Counted from the first letter of the stretch, positions 1-7,610 are shown. The stretch: DNA of 26,581 nucleotides from a bacterium (GCA_020627425.1 JAHKXX010000069.1:1-26581), one strand, 5' to 3'. Made by a program: numbers and translations. Notes: a model not told the origin generated them from the sequence alone.

Positions 1-200
1 GAAAAATATACTCGCCTCTACTATAAAGTAGCGCTAAGCGGCGCCCTGAGCGCCGTGACGCGGACTGAGAGGGACAATAAAAAGACTCGAGACGGTGCAT
101 TATAGTAGGCGGTAACAATGATTTGCCACGCTGCGGCGTGCCGTGCACGACCTTGCCGCCGTGCGGCAAGAGAGAGTCGACTGCGGAGGCACTCCGCCCG
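1..200 (-). repeat. GC-rich intergenic repeat, copy D (cut by window edge)
   Basis: Its reverse complement matches the copy at 2991-3205 at both ends: the CGGAG-GCA-CTCCG hairpin at 184-196, and ATAAAGTAGCGCTAAGCG near 23-40 followed outward by AAATATACT-like sequence. The middle is diverged but keeps a TTATTGTCCCTCTCAG-like motif. It contains further hairpins, including CTTGCCGC/GCGGCAAG at 152-170. No coding potential is evident. The hairpin end lies 12 bp upstream of the -35 box of the gene at 271. The left boundary may lie outside the window. Confidence 0.75.
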
Positions 201-212
201 GGGGTACTGCAC

Positions 213-241
213 TTGAAAAATGGAGGGGTCAGGTGTATAAT
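213..241 (+). promoter_or_regulatory. sigmaA-type promoter of the putative lipoprotein gene
   Basis: TTGAAA (213-218), a 17-bp spacer and a perfect TATAAT (236-241), 30 bp upstream of the ATG at 271. An 11-bp direct repeat, AATGGAGGGGT, occurs at 219-229 and 239-249, two helical turns apart and overlapping the -10 region. This is a possible regulator site (inference). Confidence 0.75.
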
Positions 242-270
242 GGAGGGGTAGAGAGATAGGTGGTGTAAAA

Positions 271-879
271 ATGCTCATAAAAAAATCAGCAGCAATAATC
301 ACGGCAACACTGGCTGTACTGACTCTGTGCTCTTGTGCAGGTGCGAAGCAACCGTCATCGGTAAGCTCTTCTGAAGTGCAGTCACAGGTAAGTGAAGCAC
401 CAAAGCAGGAAAGCAGCAGACAGCCCGAATACTCCGATATTCTGCCGGAAAATACCGAAAGGGTCAGCTCTACGGAAATACGCTTCAGCTCAAAGGACTT
501 CGGCACTACCATGACGTTTCCGGCGGACTTCAATATGATATGCACAGAGTACACTCCGAAAAACGGCATATATATGCAGACCTCCGACGGCACCGCCACA
601 CTGATGCTGCAAAAAATAAAGGACGACACCGTAAAAGAGCTTGACGCGGACGCTCTTGTAGAGTATTTTAAAGCCGACAAGGAAATAAAGTCCGTAAAAA
701 AAGACAAAAACGGTGATATTATTTGTACGACAACAAAAACCGACAAAGAAAAAAACACCGCAGCCGTGTGTGAAAAAATAAGAATAGTAAAGGACGGCTA
801 TATAGAAGCCGTTATCTGCTACAGAGAGAGCGACCGGGAAAAATACGCCGATATCGCAGACAAGGTCGTTTTTAAATAA
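271..879 (+). CDS. putative secreted lipoprotein, function unknown
   Basis: A 202-residue protein. It has a short basic N-terminus, a hydrophobic stretch (about residues 7-19) and a lipobox-like LCSC ending at Cys22, which suggests a type II signal peptide. A Ser/Gln/Glu-rich linker (about 27-55) then leads to a mixed polar domain with alternating hydrophobic residues, including SKDFGTTMTFPADF near 75-88. This resembles small extracytoplasmic lipoproteins of gut Clostridia, but I do not recognise a named family. An AGGTGG ribosome site precedes the ATG. The gene converges on the DUF3592-like gene across a shared terminator and has its own strong promoter. Membrane anchoring is likely; function is unknown. 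Confidence 0.8.
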   Translation: MLIKKSAAIITATLAVLTLCSCAGAKQPSSVSSSEVQSQVSEAPKQESSRQPEYSDILPENTERVSSTEIRFSSKDFGTTMTFPADFNMICTEYTPKNGIYMQTSDGTATLMLQKIKDDTVKELDADALVEYFKADKEIKSVKKDKNGDIICTTTKTDKEKNTAAVCEKIRIVKDGYIEAVICYRESDREKYADIADKVVFK

Positions 880-895
880 GAATCAAAACAAAAAC

Positions 896-935
896 ACAGC
901 CCTGTAAGGCAAAAGCTTTACAAGGCTGTTTTTTG
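896..935. terminator. bidirectional intrinsic terminator between convergent genes
   Basis: An imperfect stem (ACAGCC and TGTAA on the left, TTACA and GGCTGT on the right) closes around AAAA and is followed by a T run at 929-934. An A-rich stretch upstream (886-894) gives Us on the other strand. It lies between the stops at 879 and 936. Confidence 0.8.
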
Positions 936-1622
936 TTATTTCTCGTAGTAGTTTTTGAAATAGTTGATAAGGGATATTATCCCGGCTATTAATGCAGCAG
1001 AGCCAAGCACGGTGATTATTATCGGTACTATCATCGGCAGCTCCAGTGAAAACAGAAAAATTCCGATAAGCGTCAGCGGAACTCCTGCGGACAGAGGGAT
1101 TATAACGGTAGAGCGTTTGAACTTCTTCTCCGTTTCCTCGGTAAGTTTTACATCATCGTCGTCATCGTCAGAGTCATTTTCCGAGCGCCGTTTTTTTACT
1201 TTTATTCTTGCGAACTGTATTATCTTGTATATGCCTATGCCCAAAAACGGCAGCGACAAAACCATAAAAACAGGACCGCCGTACTCCGTGCTGCGCGTCC
1301 ATATCTTTGTCGGGTCATGGCGGCTGTAAAGCACGTCTATTACATCGCCCTCTTTCCAGGAGCTTTGGTACTGACCAAGCTCTACTCCGTCATACCTTTT
1401 ACCCTCCGCAGTAAAGCTTACAACAGTTGTTTTTGATTGGACACGGTTCTCTTCGTCCTCGACAAAACCGGTGATGACCGCCTTACACTCGGCAGCATCG
1501 GGAGGCAGCCTCGTTGAATTTATAAAAAGCACTATTCCGGCAGCAAGCAGCAGCAAACCGATTATTATTAGCGCGGCACTGCCACGGGTACCCATTCTTG
1601 ATATAGATATTTTTGTTTTCAA
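936..1622 (-). CDS. DUF3592-like membrane protein
   Basis: A 228-residue protein with a transmembrane segment at about 16-34, then an extracytoplasmic beta-rich domain (about 40-110) containing EGKRYDG and a GDVIDVLYSRHDPTKIW motif, then a second segment (about 116-136). A highly charged cytoplasmic loop with a run of six Asp (about 152-157) precedes two further segments (about 173-191 and 195-220). The WKEGD...V.Y.P..P pattern is typical of DUF3592 proteins, whose function is unknown. The start is TTG at 1622, chosen because GGAGG lies about 7 bp upstream; ATG at 1595 is the alternative. It starts 15 bp after the transglutaminase-like gene and is probably co-transcribed. Confidence 0.75.
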   Translation of the reverse strand: MKTKISISRMGTRGSAALIIIGLLLLAAGIVLFINSTRLPPDAAECKAVITGFVEDEENRVQSKTTVVSFTAEGKRYDGVELGQYQSSWKEGDVIDVLYSRHDPTKIWTRSTEYGGPVFMVLSLPFLGIGIYKIIQFARIKVKKRRSENDSDDDDDDVKLTEETEKKFKRSTVIIPLSAGVPLTLIGIFLFSLELPMIVPIIITVLGSAALIAGIISLINYFKNYYEK

Positions 1623-1637
1623 GGCTTATCCTCCTTT

Positions 1638-2897
1638 TTAGTTTTTTTGTTTTATCTCGGATACTATTACCTTTGACAAAGTACTGTAGTATGTAGAATA
1701 ATCATAGCTTATCGCCTCATCATTAGTCAGAAGCTCCTGAAAATAATCATCCTTGTTATCTATCAGCTCGTCAAAATTATCCTTATTTTCAAACCGAACC
1801 GAAAGCGGCGCCAAAACCTCTCCGTCAAAATGCTCTGTCAGAAGATCAAGAAAATCTCCCTTGACATCATCAGTCTTTTTTATAACAAGTCCGTTTTTCG
1901 TATGATAATTATAAGCTGTACCGGTACATTTGGGAGCGCCAAAGTCAATGAATGTCTGATCAAGCTCGTGAGTCTCAGAGAGAGCCTTATCGTCCACGTT
2001 GAAGAAACAATACATTTCAGACATAGAGCCTGCTTTTTCGCCCTCCTTATCCTGAGGCAGATTATCAAGAGTCAGGTCAAGATTATAGTATTCACCGTCA
2101 ATTTTAATTATGTTCCACGAGTGACCCGAAAACATAGAGTCTGTTGACCACTTCGGAGTACCGCACACACACATACATTCAACTCCAAGCTCTCTCATCA
2201 GCAGTGCAAAGGTCTTACAAAGTCCTTCACACCGACCCTTATGCTCCACAAGAACTCCGTAAACGGAGCCTGCCGTTATATAGCCCTCGTTATATACTGT
2301 ATTATTAAAAATATAGTCATATACATATTTTTCTTTTTCGTAATCGGTTTTATCCTTTACAGCTTTTTTTATTTTTTCGATTTCCCTGTCGAGTGCGATT
2401 TTATACTTTTTATCTCCCGTGACTGTTTCAATAAACGTCATATAAACTCCGCTGACCCTTGAATGCTCCTCATCGGTATACTTCGGGACATAGCTTCCGC
2501 TGAGGGCAAAAAGCTCGGGAGAGTCATAATTGACAAGATACATCAGCTTATCAAGATCAAGGCTGCTTATACTGAACTCAAACTTTATATCGGGGTTATT
2601 TGTCTTTACCCCTTCGTAAATAGACGCAAAAGCCTCCAGCAATCCTGTATCAAGCTTTTTTACAAAGAACTTTTTATCAAAACCGTCTATTTTATCTATT
2701 GCGATCTCCCGTCTCTCCTCCTCTGTAAGGACAGAAACGACAGATATTTCCTCTGATTGCTCTGAAGAAACGCTGCTGTGCACTGTAGACTCTAATTCAG
2801 AGCCTGTAAAAACATTTACATTTCTGCACGCCGAAGCGCACACCACAGCCGGTATTGCTCCTATACACAAAGCTGTTTTTAAAATATGCTTTATCAT
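1638..2897 (-). CDS. exported transglutaminase-like (papain-fold) protein
   Basis: About 419 residues. The N-terminus is a signal peptide with Cys24 in a weak lipobox (ASAC), followed by a Ser/Glu-rich linker. The C-terminal half has the transglutaminase-core triad: Cys223 in GRCEGLCKTF, His259 in GHSWNIIKIDGEYYNLD and Asp274 in the same block. Bacterial members are mostly cysteine proteases or amidases, or cross-linking enzymes, acting outside the membrane; the substrate here cannot be read from sequence. I chose the ATG at 2897 because the hydrophobic signal begins there and GGGGAAG precedes it; the open frame extends to 2930. It heads a two-gene unit with the DUF3592-like gene. Confidence 0.85.
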   Translation of the reverse strand: MIKHILKTALCIGAIPAVVCASACRNVNVFTGSELESTVHSSVSSEQSEEISVVSVLTEEERREIAIDKIDGFDKKFFVKKLDTGLLEAFASIYEGVKTNNPDIKFEFSISSLDLDKLMYLVNYDSPELFALSGSYVPKYTDEEHSRVSGVYMTFIETVTGDKKYKIALDREIEKIKKAVKDKTDYEKEKYVYDYIFNNTVYNEGYITAGSVYGVLVEHKGRCEGLCKTFALLMRELGVECMCVCGTPKWSTDSMFSGHSWNIIKIDGEYYNLDLTLDNLPQDKEGEKAGSMSEMYCFFNVDDKALSETHELDQTFIDFGAPKCTGTAYNYHTKNGLVIKKTDDVKGDFLDLLTEHFDGEVLAPLSVRFENKDNFDELIDNKDDYFQELLTNDEAISYDYSTYYSTLSKVIVSEIKQKN

Positions 2898-2961
2898 TTC
2901 ATCACTTCCCCGGGCAGCCTCTCTGCTCATACTCTTCCCTCATAAATAATCTACCTATCAT

Positions 2962-2990
2962 ATAATACTAAATTTCTCTCCAAAAATCAA
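2962..2990 (-). promoter_or_regulatory. sigmaA-type promoter of the transglutaminase-like gene
   Basis: On the minus strand TTGATT (2985-2990), a 17-bp spacer and TATTAT (2962-2967). The -35 box directly abuts repeat copy A, whose hairpin begins at 2995. Confidence 0.7.
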
Positions 2991-3205
2991 CCGGCGGAGT
3001 GCCTCCGCTGTCAATTCGCGGCAGCGTGACGCTGCACCCAAATCCGCGCACTCGAGTCAGTATTACCCACCGACTTTGTTGGCACGCGTACGAGCTTGGT
3101 TTATTATACCTCTCATTTCGCGCCACGCGCCCGAAGGAAGTGCCCTTGGGGTACCGCACAGGGCGGCGCTTAGCGCTACTTTATAATGGTGGTAGTATAT
3201 TTATC
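2991..3205 (+). repeat. GC-rich intergenic repeat, copy A (longest complete copy)
   Basis: The order is: hairpin CGGAG-TGC-CTCCG (2995-3007), hairpin GCAGCG-TGA-CGCTGC (3021-3035), the GTTGGCACGCGTACGAG block near 3079-3095, TTTATTATACCTCTCATTTCGCG, and a terminal GCGCTTAGCGC near-palindrome followed by TACTTTATAAT. Copies share these blocks at 1-200 and 7635-7723 (both reverse orientation) and at 26481-26581 (same orientation). The small frames inside have no recognisable protein. Confidence 0.8.
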
Positions 3206-3273
3206 TACTCTATTCATTGTCTCCAAAAAACAGTGCGGCAAGTCTGACACGAGTTCACACTATCATTATTCAT

Positions 3274-3301
3274 TTTTCAGTCTTAAGTTTTCAGTCTTCA
3301 G
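3274..3301. repeat. 14-bp tandem duplication
   Basis: TTTTCAGTCTTAAG (3274-3287) is immediately followed by TTTTCAGTCTTCAG (3288-3301), with one mismatch. It lies in the non-coding 2898-3389 stretch, which otherwise holds a promoter, repeat copy A and a terminator but no gene. Confidence 0.7.
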
Positions 3302-3319
3302 TAATTTTTAATAAAAATG

Positions 3320-3354
3320 CCCCCGAAAGTCAGAGTGAAACCAACTTTTGGGGG
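3320..3354 (-). terminator. intrinsic terminator downstream of the glucokinase gene
   Basis: CCCCCGAAAGT (3320-3330) pairs with ACTTTTGGGGG (3344-3354) with one mismatch. On the minus strand it is followed by CATTTTTATT. It lies 36 bp past the stop at 3390. Confidence 0.75.
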
Positions 3355-3389
3355 TCATATCATAGATAAAGCAGCAGCTTTAAATAATT

Positions 3390-4343
3390 TTATTTTCCGA
3401 GGAAAGCAGCTCCGATAAGACCGGCATCATTTCCAAGCTCTGCAAGACAGATCTTTGTCTGGCGAGTGTTGTGTCTTGTGTATCTTTCCTTCTCTATCTT
3501 CTCGATAACGGGAACAAGTATGTAGTCGCCCTCGTGGCTGATTCCGCCGCCTACACAGAGTATCTCCGGCTGGAATATGTTGATAATGTTGGTAAGACCG
3601 CATGCAAGATAGTCAAGATACATCGTTATAACCGACTGAGCCAGCGGACAGCCCTTCTTTGCAGCTTCAAAGGGTGTTTTTCCGTCGATCCTTGAAAGAT
3701 CGCCCTCTATCATCTGATACATCAGATACTGCGGTGCCTGCTGTATGGAGCAAGCCTCTTTTGTCATATTGATAAGTCCTGTTGCAGAGGAATATGCCTC
3801 CCAGCAGCCGCGTCTGCCGCAGGTGCAAAGACGTCCGCCGTGCTGTATAACCATATGTCCTACCTCTGCGCCTGCATAGTTGGAGCCGCTGTAGATCATA
3901 CCGTCGATTATTATACCGCCGCCGACACCGGTGCCGAGTGTTATCATTACTGCATCGTTTGCGTCCTTTGCAGCGCCGACACAATACTCACCGTAAGCAG
4001 CTGCATTGGCGTCGTTCTCTACATAGACCTTTACGCCCGTGCGCTCCTCCATCATTTTCTTTATTTCCCAATTATGGAAATTAAAGTTGTTTGTATACTC
4101 GATTATACCTGTTTCGCTGTTTACTGCACCCGGAGCGCCTATACCGAGATATTTTATATCTGACTTCTGCAGTCCTGCACTCTCGAGAGCCTTCAATGCT
4201 ACGGCTGCCATATCGTCGCATATCTCCTCGGGTGTACGGGGAGCATTTGTCTTACAGCTTGCCTTTACAACGATTTTTCCGTCTCCGTCAACAACACCTG
4301 CAACAATATTTGTGCCGCCGAGGTCTATACCCAAATAATACAT
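3390..4343 (-). CDS. glkA: ROK-family glucokinase
   Basis: A 317-residue protein of usual length for ROK sugar kinases, which phosphorylate glucose to glucose-6-phosphate in the cytosol. Visible features are the ATP phosphate motif DLGGTN (residues 7-12), the catalytic Asp111 in ENDANAAAYGE, the second phosphate site LGTGVGGG (136-143), and the ROK zinc site: His163 plus CTCGRRGC with Cys173, Cys175 and Cys180. There is no N-terminal helix-turn-helix, so this is a kinase and not a ROK repressor. AGGAGG precedes the ATG. It is transcribed alone, with its own -10 box and terminator. A related ROK hexose specificity (fructose or ManNAc) cannot be excluded. Confidence 0.93.
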   Translation of the reverse strand: MYYLGIDLGGTNIVAGVVDGDGKIVVKASCKTNAPRTPEEICDDMAAVALKALESAGLQKSDIKYLGIGAPGAVNSETGIIEYTNNFNFHNWEIKKMMEERTGVKVYVENDANAAAYGEYCVGAAKDANDAVMITLGTGVGGGIIIDGMIYSGSNYAGAEVGHMVIQHGGRLCTCGRRGCWEAYSSATGLINMTKEACSIQQAPQYLMYQMIEGDLSRIDGKTPFEAAKKGCPLAQSVITMYLDYLACGLTNIINIFQPEILCVGGGISHEGDYILVPVIEKIEKERYTRHNTRQTKICLAELGNDAGLIGAAFLGK

Positions 4344-4361
4344 AATTAATGATTCCTCCTA

Positions 4362-4388
4362 TAGATAAAATTCATTATCTACATTATA
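4362..4388 (-). promoter_or_regulatory. -10 box with adjoining operator-like inverted repeat for the glucokinase gene
   Basis: A perfect minus-strand TATAAT lies at 4383-4388; no good -35 hexamer is visible 17 bp upstream. Directly downstream, TAGATAA (4362-4368) and TTATCTA (4375-4381) form a perfect 7-bp inverted repeat with a 6-bp spacer. It sits at the expected transcription start, just before AGGAGG. That position fits a repressor site, but the regulator is unknown. Confidence 0.5.
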
Positions 4389-4505
4389 TCATATTGCACA
4401 AAATTATAAAAGCATAATTCAGGATTTTTAAAAATTTGTCACTTTGTACAACATAAATATTCATTCTCTGGCAATTCTGCATATTTGTGTTAGAAAAAAT
4501 TGTAA

Positions 4506-4988
4506 TTATTTATGATATTTTCCTCCGCTGTTTATTTGAAACGCCCTATATATCTGTTCGCACAGCATTACCCTTGCAAGCTGGTGCGGGAATGTCATAT
4601 CCGACATAGAAAGTCTCAGGTCGGACATTTTCTTCACCGTCTCTGACAGACCGAAAGAGCCGCCTATAATAAACGCCACTGTGCTTTTTCCGTCCAGCGC
4701 CGTATTTTCGAGCACCTGTGCAAGATCCGTTGACGAAAGCTTTCTTCCTTCTATACACATAGAAACTACATATGCACCCTTTGGGATAAGCTCTGCTATG
4801 CGTGCGCCCTCCCTGTCTATTGTTCTGTCTATATCGGAACTATTTGGCTTGTCGCTTATTTTTTCCTCCGCCGCTTCTGCTACGGAAAAGCTGCAAAAGG
4901 CGTGAAGCCGTTTGGAGTATTCCTCTATAGCCTCACGCCAGTATTTTTCTTTTAGCTTTCCTACGCATATTATTTTTATTGTCAGCAT
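4506..4988 (-). CDS. rlmH: 23S rRNA (pseudouridine1915-N3)-methyltransferase RlmH
   Basis: A 160-residue protein matching the RlmH (SPOUT) family in length and layout. It starts LTIKIICVGKLKEKYW, has the knot SAM-binding motif FIIGGSFGLSE in the second half, and ends with QIYRAFQINSGGKYHK, like the family's YRA...YHK ending. RlmH methylates pseudouridine 1915 in helix 69 of 23S rRNA in the assembled ribosome. I chose the ATG at 4988 because GAGGAG lies immediately upstream; the open frame extends to a TTG at 5000 that would overlap that site. It begins 8 bp after the walJ-like stop, a pairing also found near walJ in Bacillus-type genomes (family knowledge). Confidence 0.96.
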   Translation of the reverse strand: MLTIKIICVGKLKEKYWREAIEEYSKRLHAFCSFSVAEAAEEKISDKPNSSDIDRTIDREGARIAELIPKGAYVVSMCIEGRKLSSTDLAQVLENTALDGKSTVAFIIGGSFGLSETVKKMSDLRLSMSDMTFPHQLARVMLCEQIYRAFQINSGGKYHK

Positions 4989-4996
4989 AGTTCTCC

Positions 4997-5788
4997 TCAA
5001 TATATTATTGCGCCCTCGTGGTTTTCTACGGGAGCGACCTTCAGTATGTAGTCAATATCCTGTTTCATCCCGGACTGCGTAAGCGCGCCGAGAGAGGTCT
5101 GCATAGCAAGACTCGGTATGTTGTTCTCGCGGCTGAGATGTGCCAGCACAATTCTTGTTGTGCCGCTGCTTACAAGGCGCACACATTCCTCGGCGCACAC
5201 CTCATTTGACAGGTGTCCCAGCTCGGACATAATTCTTCTCTTCAGCACAAAGGGGTAGGGCCCGAATTTCAGCATACCGGAGTCGTGGTTTGATTCGAGC
5301 ACTATCGTATCCGAAGCGGTAACGGCATTTTTTATCTCTTCTGTCAGAACGCCCGTATCCGTAACGAAGGAGGTCTTTCGTCCCGATGAGTCAACACAAA
5401 GGTAGCCGTAGCCCTCGGCACAGTCGTGGGATATGGAGAACGGAGTTATTTTCATACTGTCAAGCTCTATACCGTCCTTTGTTATAGGCTCTATATCTAC
5501 CTTATCGCTCAGCTCTCCCTTTTGTATCAGGCTTTCTATCGTACCGGGAGATGCATATACCTTCAGTCCGTATTTTGACGCAAGCACGCGCAGACCCTTT
5601 ATATGGTCGGTATGCTCGTGAGTAATAAAAACCGCCCTTATCGTATTTATATCTATATCGTTGTCATTCAGAGCGGCAACTATCTGCTTGCAGCTTCTGC
5701 CTGCGTCTATAAGTATGCCGTCCGAGCCGGAGGACAGATAATAGCTGTTGCCGGAGCTTCCGCTGAACAGCGGACAAAGTCTTGTCAA
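4997..5788 (-). CDS. metallo-beta-lactamase-fold hydrolase, YycJ/WalJ type
   Basis: About 263 residues. The N-terminus TRLCPLFSGSSGNSYYLSSG and the metal motif THEHTDHIKGL are characteristic of YycJ/WalJ proteins; later His residues (SISHDCAEGYG, ESNHD, LAHLSREN) supply the other metal ligands. In Bacillus the family is linked to cell-wall homeostasis and replication or repair exonuclease activity; substrate is inferred only. I chose the TTG at 5788 because AAGGGA lies upstream and the family begins just before RLCPLFSGSSGN; a TTG at 5812 is possible. It lies between murA and rlmH on the same strand, so it is probably in a murA-walJ-rlmH unit, though a hairpin separates it from murA. Confidence 0.9.
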   Translation of the reverse strand: MTRLCPLFSGSSGNSYYLSSGSDGILIDAGRSCKQIVAALNDNDIDINTIRAVFITHEHTDHIKGLRVLASKYGLKVYASPGTIESLIQKGELSDKVDIEPITKDGIELDSMKITPFSISHDCAEGYGYLCVDSSGRKTSFVTDTGVLTEEIKNAVTASDTIVLESNHDSGMLKFGPYPFVLKRRIMSELGHLSNEVCAEECVRLVSSGTTRIVLAHLSRENNIPSLAMQTSLGALTQSGMKQDIDYILKVAPVENHEGAIIY

Positions 5789-5814
5789 TAGTATCTTTCC
5801 CTTCAATTGCAAAA

Positions 5815-5839
5815 AGAGGGAGCGCTTTCACGTCCCTCT
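5815..5839 (-). terminator. terminator-like hairpin between murA and the walJ-like gene
   Basis: AGAGGGA (5815-5821) and TCCCTCT (5833-5839) form a perfect 7-bp stem. On the minus strand it is followed by TTTTTG. It begins 9 bp past the murA stop and could attenuate read-through into the walJ-like gene and rlmH. Confidence 0.55.
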
Positions 5840-5847
5840 GTTACTAT

Positions 5848-7128
5848 TTATGCCGAATGGATCACGGAGTCATTGGAGTAGACCCGTCTTATATCTGCGC
5901 CTAGCGCAGCGAACTTCTCGACTACTTCCTCATAGCCGCGTTCTATATGCTGTATATCCTCTATCTGGGTGGTTCCCCTTGCGGACAGTGCGGCAATTAT
6001 CATAGCAGCGCCTGCGCGAAGGTCGGTAGCCTTTACGGGAGCGCCGTTCAGCTCCTCTACGCCCTCGATAACAGCTATTTTTCCGTCTACCGATATAGCG
6101 GCGCCCATACGCTTTAGTTCGTCTACATAGCGAAAACGGTTATCCCACACAGCCTCGTTTACGATGCTGGTACCCGAAGCAATAGACAGCAGAGCCGCTA
6201 TCTGGGGCTGCATATCCGTGGGGAAGCCCGGGTGAGGCTGGGTCTTTACGTTACAGCGGCGAAGCGTCCCCGTGCGTCTTATGCGAACGCTGTCCTCATA
6301 TTCGTCTACCTGTACGCCCATCTCGCGAAGCTTTGCGGTAATGGACTCAAGGTGCTTCGTAATGACGTTCTGTACTATTACATCTCCACCCGTGGCCGCG
6401 GCAGCTACCATATATGTACCTGCCTCGATCTGATCGGGAATTATAGAGTAAACAGTACCGCTCAGGCGCTTTACTCCGTTTATTTTTATAACGTCCGTAC
6501 CGGCGCCTCTTATCTCGGCGCCCATAGAGTTGAGGAAGTTTGCGAGATCTACTATGTGCGGCTCCTTGGCTGCATTTTCGATCACGGTCTTACCCTCTGC
6601 CCTTGCCGCTGCGAGCATAATATTTATCGTAGCTCCCACTGACACAACGTCAAGATAAACATGTCCGCCTACAAGCTTTTCTGCCTCTACGGTGATCACA
6701 CCGCCGGAAACGCTGTGTTCCGCTCCAAGAATGCCGAAACCCTTCAGATGCTGGTCAAGCGGACGGACTCCGAAATCACAGCCGCCGGGCAGCGCTACCT
6801 CTGCTCTGGAAAACTTTCCGAGAAGTGCCCCCATAAGATAGCTTGAGGCTCTCATATGCCTGACAAGGTCGCAGGTTGCTACAGGCTCGCGTATATAGGT
6901 TGGGTCTATCTCGAGTGAGGATTTATTTATACGGTTTACCTTTGCGCCCATCTGGTGAAGAATAGTCGCCATAAGGTTTACATCTCTTATATTAGGTATA
7001 TTATCAATACGGCAAATGCCGTCAGAAAGTATTACGCCCGGAATTATCGCAACAGCCGCGTTCTTGGCTCCGCTTATCTGTACGGTGCCGTGCAGCTTGT
7101 TGCCGCCGTTAATAACAATTTTCTCCAA
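5848..7128 (-). CDS. murA: UDP-N-acetylglucosamine 1-carboxyvinyltransferase MurA
   Basis: A 426-residue protein of normal length, with two inside-out alpha/beta domains. It adds enolpyruvate from PEP to UDP-GlcNAc, the first committed step of peptidoglycan synthesis in the cytosol. Visible residues are Lys22-Asn23 in SGAKNAA and the catalytic Cys117 in LPGGCDFGVRP. The Cys is not replaced by Asp, so the enzyme should be fosfomycin-sensitive (family knowledge). The TTG at 7128 is the start, with GAGGAG about 10 bp upstream and the canonical MEKIVINGG N-terminus. It has its own promoter and is separated from the dcw cluster by the non-coding 7268-7820 region. Confidence 0.97.
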   Translation of the reverse strand: MEKIVINGGNKLHGTVQISGAKNAAVAIIPGVILSDGICRIDNIPNIRDVNLMATILHQMGAKVNRINKSSLEIDPTYIREPVATCDLVRHMRASSYLMGALLGKFSRAEVALPGGCDFGVRPLDQHLKGFGILGAEHSVSGGVITVEAEKLVGGHVYLDVVSVGATINIMLAAARAEGKTVIENAAKEPHIVDLANFLNSMGAEIRGAGTDVIKINGVKRLSGTVYSIIPDQIEAGTYMVAAAATGGDVIVQNVITKHLESITAKLREMGVQVDEYEDSVRIRRTGTLRRCNVKTQPHPGFPTDMQPQIAALLSIASGTSIVNEAVWDNRFRYVDELKRMGAAISVDGKIAVIEGVEELNGAPVKATDLRAGAAMIIAALSARGTTQIEDIQHIERGYEEVVEKFAALGADIRRVYSNDSVIHSA

Positions 7129-7238
7129 AACGATACACTCCTCGTTACGATGTAAATGTAATCTAAACGCCGCCCGTCTTTGTCCGGGAAGGCTCTGATG
7201 TGCATAACAAACAAAGCTGTAAAGTCAGCCTGTCTGTT

Positions 7239-7267
7239 ATAATAATACATTATCTTCCAAATGTCAA
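7239..7267 (-). promoter_or_regulatory. sigmaA-type promoter of murA
   Basis: On the minus strand a perfect TTGACA (7262-7267), a 17-bp spacer and TATTAT (7239-7244). The implied leader is about 100 nt, with a short CCCG/CGGG stem near 7165-7195. Confidence 0.85.
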
Positions 7268-7405
7268 GCAGTAATAAGGCGGAATATAAAACAGAAAGCC
7301 TTATTATTTGGCAAAAATGACATATTTTGTATATTATTCTGACTATCTGGCTCTGGGAGAGGGATCTCCTCTATATGGCAATGGCGTCAACTTAGTGTTT
7401 CAACT

Positions 7406-7610
7406 TCGCTGCCTTACGGCAGCGAGGCAGATTGTTTACCGACCGCTACAAGGGGAAGCCCTCTGTCCCAGGGCTTCCCCTCTCAAAAAACAGTCCACCG
7501 GACTGTTTTTTGATTCACCCCTTGCGGAGGGATTAGGCAAAAAGAGTTTCGCGCTCTGCGGAGCGCGACCAGAGACTCTGTCTCTGGACTCTGCCGCCTT
7601 TGTAAAGGCG
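7406..7610. other. non-coding array of six hairpins between murA and ftsZ
   Basis: Consecutive stems are TCGCTGCC/GGCAGCGA (7406-7425), AGGGGAAGCCCT/AGGGCTTCCCCT (12 bp perfect, 7451-7481), TCAAAAAACAGTCC/GGACTGTTTTTTGA (14 bp perfect, 7483-7513), CGCGCTC/GAGCGCG (7550-7567), CCAGAGA/TCTCTGG (7569-7587) and CGCCTTT/AAAGGCG (7595-7610). The small frame across this region looks like no protein. The A-run/T-run hairpin at 7483-7513 would act as a terminator on either strand. It could be a structured RNA or a dispersed palindromic intergenic repeat; one window cannot tell. Confidence 0.6.

Noticed and set aside
21..758. Long minus-strand open frame opposite the lipoprotein gene
   Set aside because: It is the shadow of the plus-strand lipoprotein gene and the repeat; the plus frame has a promoter, ribosome site, signal peptide and terminator.
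2968..3247. Short frames inside repeat copy A
   Set aside because: They are not maintained in the other copies and have no ribosome site.
3390..4343. ROK-family repressor
   Set aside because: There is no N-terminal helix-turn-helix domain; the length and motifs are those of the kinase branch.
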